A DNA stretch of 64,000 bases, from positions 1,798,001 through 1,862,000 of the forward strand of contig NZ_JALEBH010000001.1 of the NCBI RefSeq assembly GCF_022758885.1, in the 5' to 3' direction. The position numbers and the translations under genes were made by a program. The notes under the pieces were generated by a model that saw only the letters and a program-made list of their open reading frames with translations, had not been told where the DNA came from and did no database searches. Each line of letters begins with the position of its first letter. Position 1 is the stretch's first letter. The DNA comes from Sphingobium sp. BYY-5 (GTDB lineage: Bacteria > Pseudomonadota > Alphaproteobacteria > Sphingomonadales > Sphingomonadaceae). This document shows positions 63,627 to 64,000 of the stretch, piece after piece.

Positions 63627-64000
63627 TCACTCCCCGCCGGCCACCGCCTTAGGCCCCGTATCCGGGTCCAGCGGTCCCTGTCCGAAGATATTGCCGGCCG
63701 GGAAATAGCGACAAACCAGATAGTCGGAACTGGCCCCCGCCGCCAGCGCACAGCCCAGCTTCTGCGTGCTCCTCCAGATCATCTGGGTGTAATGGGCGAC
63801 ATCCTGCCAGCGGCCGGTGGTGCTGATATTGGGTAGGCGACCGCCGCGCCGCATCAGGCGCTTTTCGTCGAGGAAGGCGCCCGCCATCACGTCATAGTCA
63901 TACAGGCCGCGCGTCCCCATCCAGAGATTTTCGCCGCTGGGGATCGCCCGGCTGGCGCGACTCGAATGAGCGAACACGCCCGTCCGCGCCATCGTCCGGG
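63627..64000 (-). CDS. CAP-domain (SCP/PR-1) protein, 3' part only
   Basis: Partial gene cut by the window end; only about 124 C-terminal residues are seen. CAP-family signatures GENLWMG, HYTQMIWRSTQKLGCA and YLVCRYFPAGN are present, including the cavity residues of the family. These are usually secreted; the signal peptide would be outside the window. The ATG at 63992 is not necessarily the true start, since the reading frame stays open to the edge. It is convergent with rdgB. Confidence 0.85.
   Translation of the reverse strand, partial: RTMARTGVFAHSSRASRAIPSGENLWMGTRGLYDYDVMAGAFLDEKRLMRRGGRLPNISTTGRWQDVAHYTQMIWRSTQKLGCALAAGASSDYLVCRYFPAGNIFGQGPLDPDTGPKAVAGGE

Overview
The window looks like chromosomal DNA from a sphingomonad (Alphaproteobacteria, Sphingomonadaceae, probably Sphingobium- or Sphingomonas-like). 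It is GC-rich. It carries alphaproteobacterial markers (GapR, a NepR-type anti-sigma factor, DUF1244, DUF2312/GapR order, hrcA-grpE) and families I know mainly from sphingomonads, such as the 'vgr related' HExxH protein. I see no rRNA, tRNA, CRISPR array, prophage or transposase gene. Many intergenic gaps hold short palindromic repeats belonging to several families.

Layout. 1-7.7 kb is envelope lipid biology: two diacylglycerol-kinase-like lipid kinases, a GNAT-like acyltransferase that may be a bacterial ceramide synthase, a membrane fatty-acid desaturase/hydroxylase and the LPS exporter genes lptF-lptG. 7.8-15.9 kb holds DUF2239, xthA, an ErpA/IscA-type Fe-S carrier, an M23 peptidase, the coupled chain glnE-bcp-DUF455, a small orphan NepR with a possible EcfG promoter, and a neutral zinc metallopeptidase. 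16-26.3 kb has a patatin-like phospholipase coupled to 3-hydroxybutyrate dehydrogenase, a second desaturase, an S10 peptidase, a DUF2279 protein, an M20 peptidase and a divergent bdcA/bdcR-like pair.

26.3-30.3 kb is the least explained region. Five minus-strand genes, the last three with 4-bp overlaps, encode a Tat-exported small protein, a GT4 glycosyltransferase, a PqqD-like peptide chaperone, an HprK-related kinase and a nucleotidyltransferase. This matches the sequence-defined but functionally uncharacterised HPr-rel-A type cassette and resembles the tailoring half of some lasso-peptide clusters without the lasso cyclase or peptidase.

30.4-37.8 kb is a complete phosphate-starvation locus, phoR-pstS-pstC-pstA-pstB-phoU-phoB, with a Pho box before pstS and a strong terminator after phoB. 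38-46.9 kb has an APC permease, dnaK-dnaJ, a copper chaperone, an HExxH protein, a parDE toxin-antitoxin pair and sdhC-sdhD-sdhA without an adjacent sdhB. 47-57 kb has a soluble chemoreceptor, prmA, a dienelactone hydrolase, an M14 carboxypeptidase, a DUF4136 lipoprotein, rpmJ, pyk, DUF1244, gapR, ybjQ, a GNAT acetyltransferase, yebC and ruvC. 57-64 kb has DUF2218, a His-rich PadR regulator with a clear operator, threonine synthase, grpE-hrcA, a DUF6438 lipoprotein, rph, rdgB and the 3' end of a CAP-domain gene cut by the window edge.

Function names rest on reading protein motifs by eye; no database search was run.
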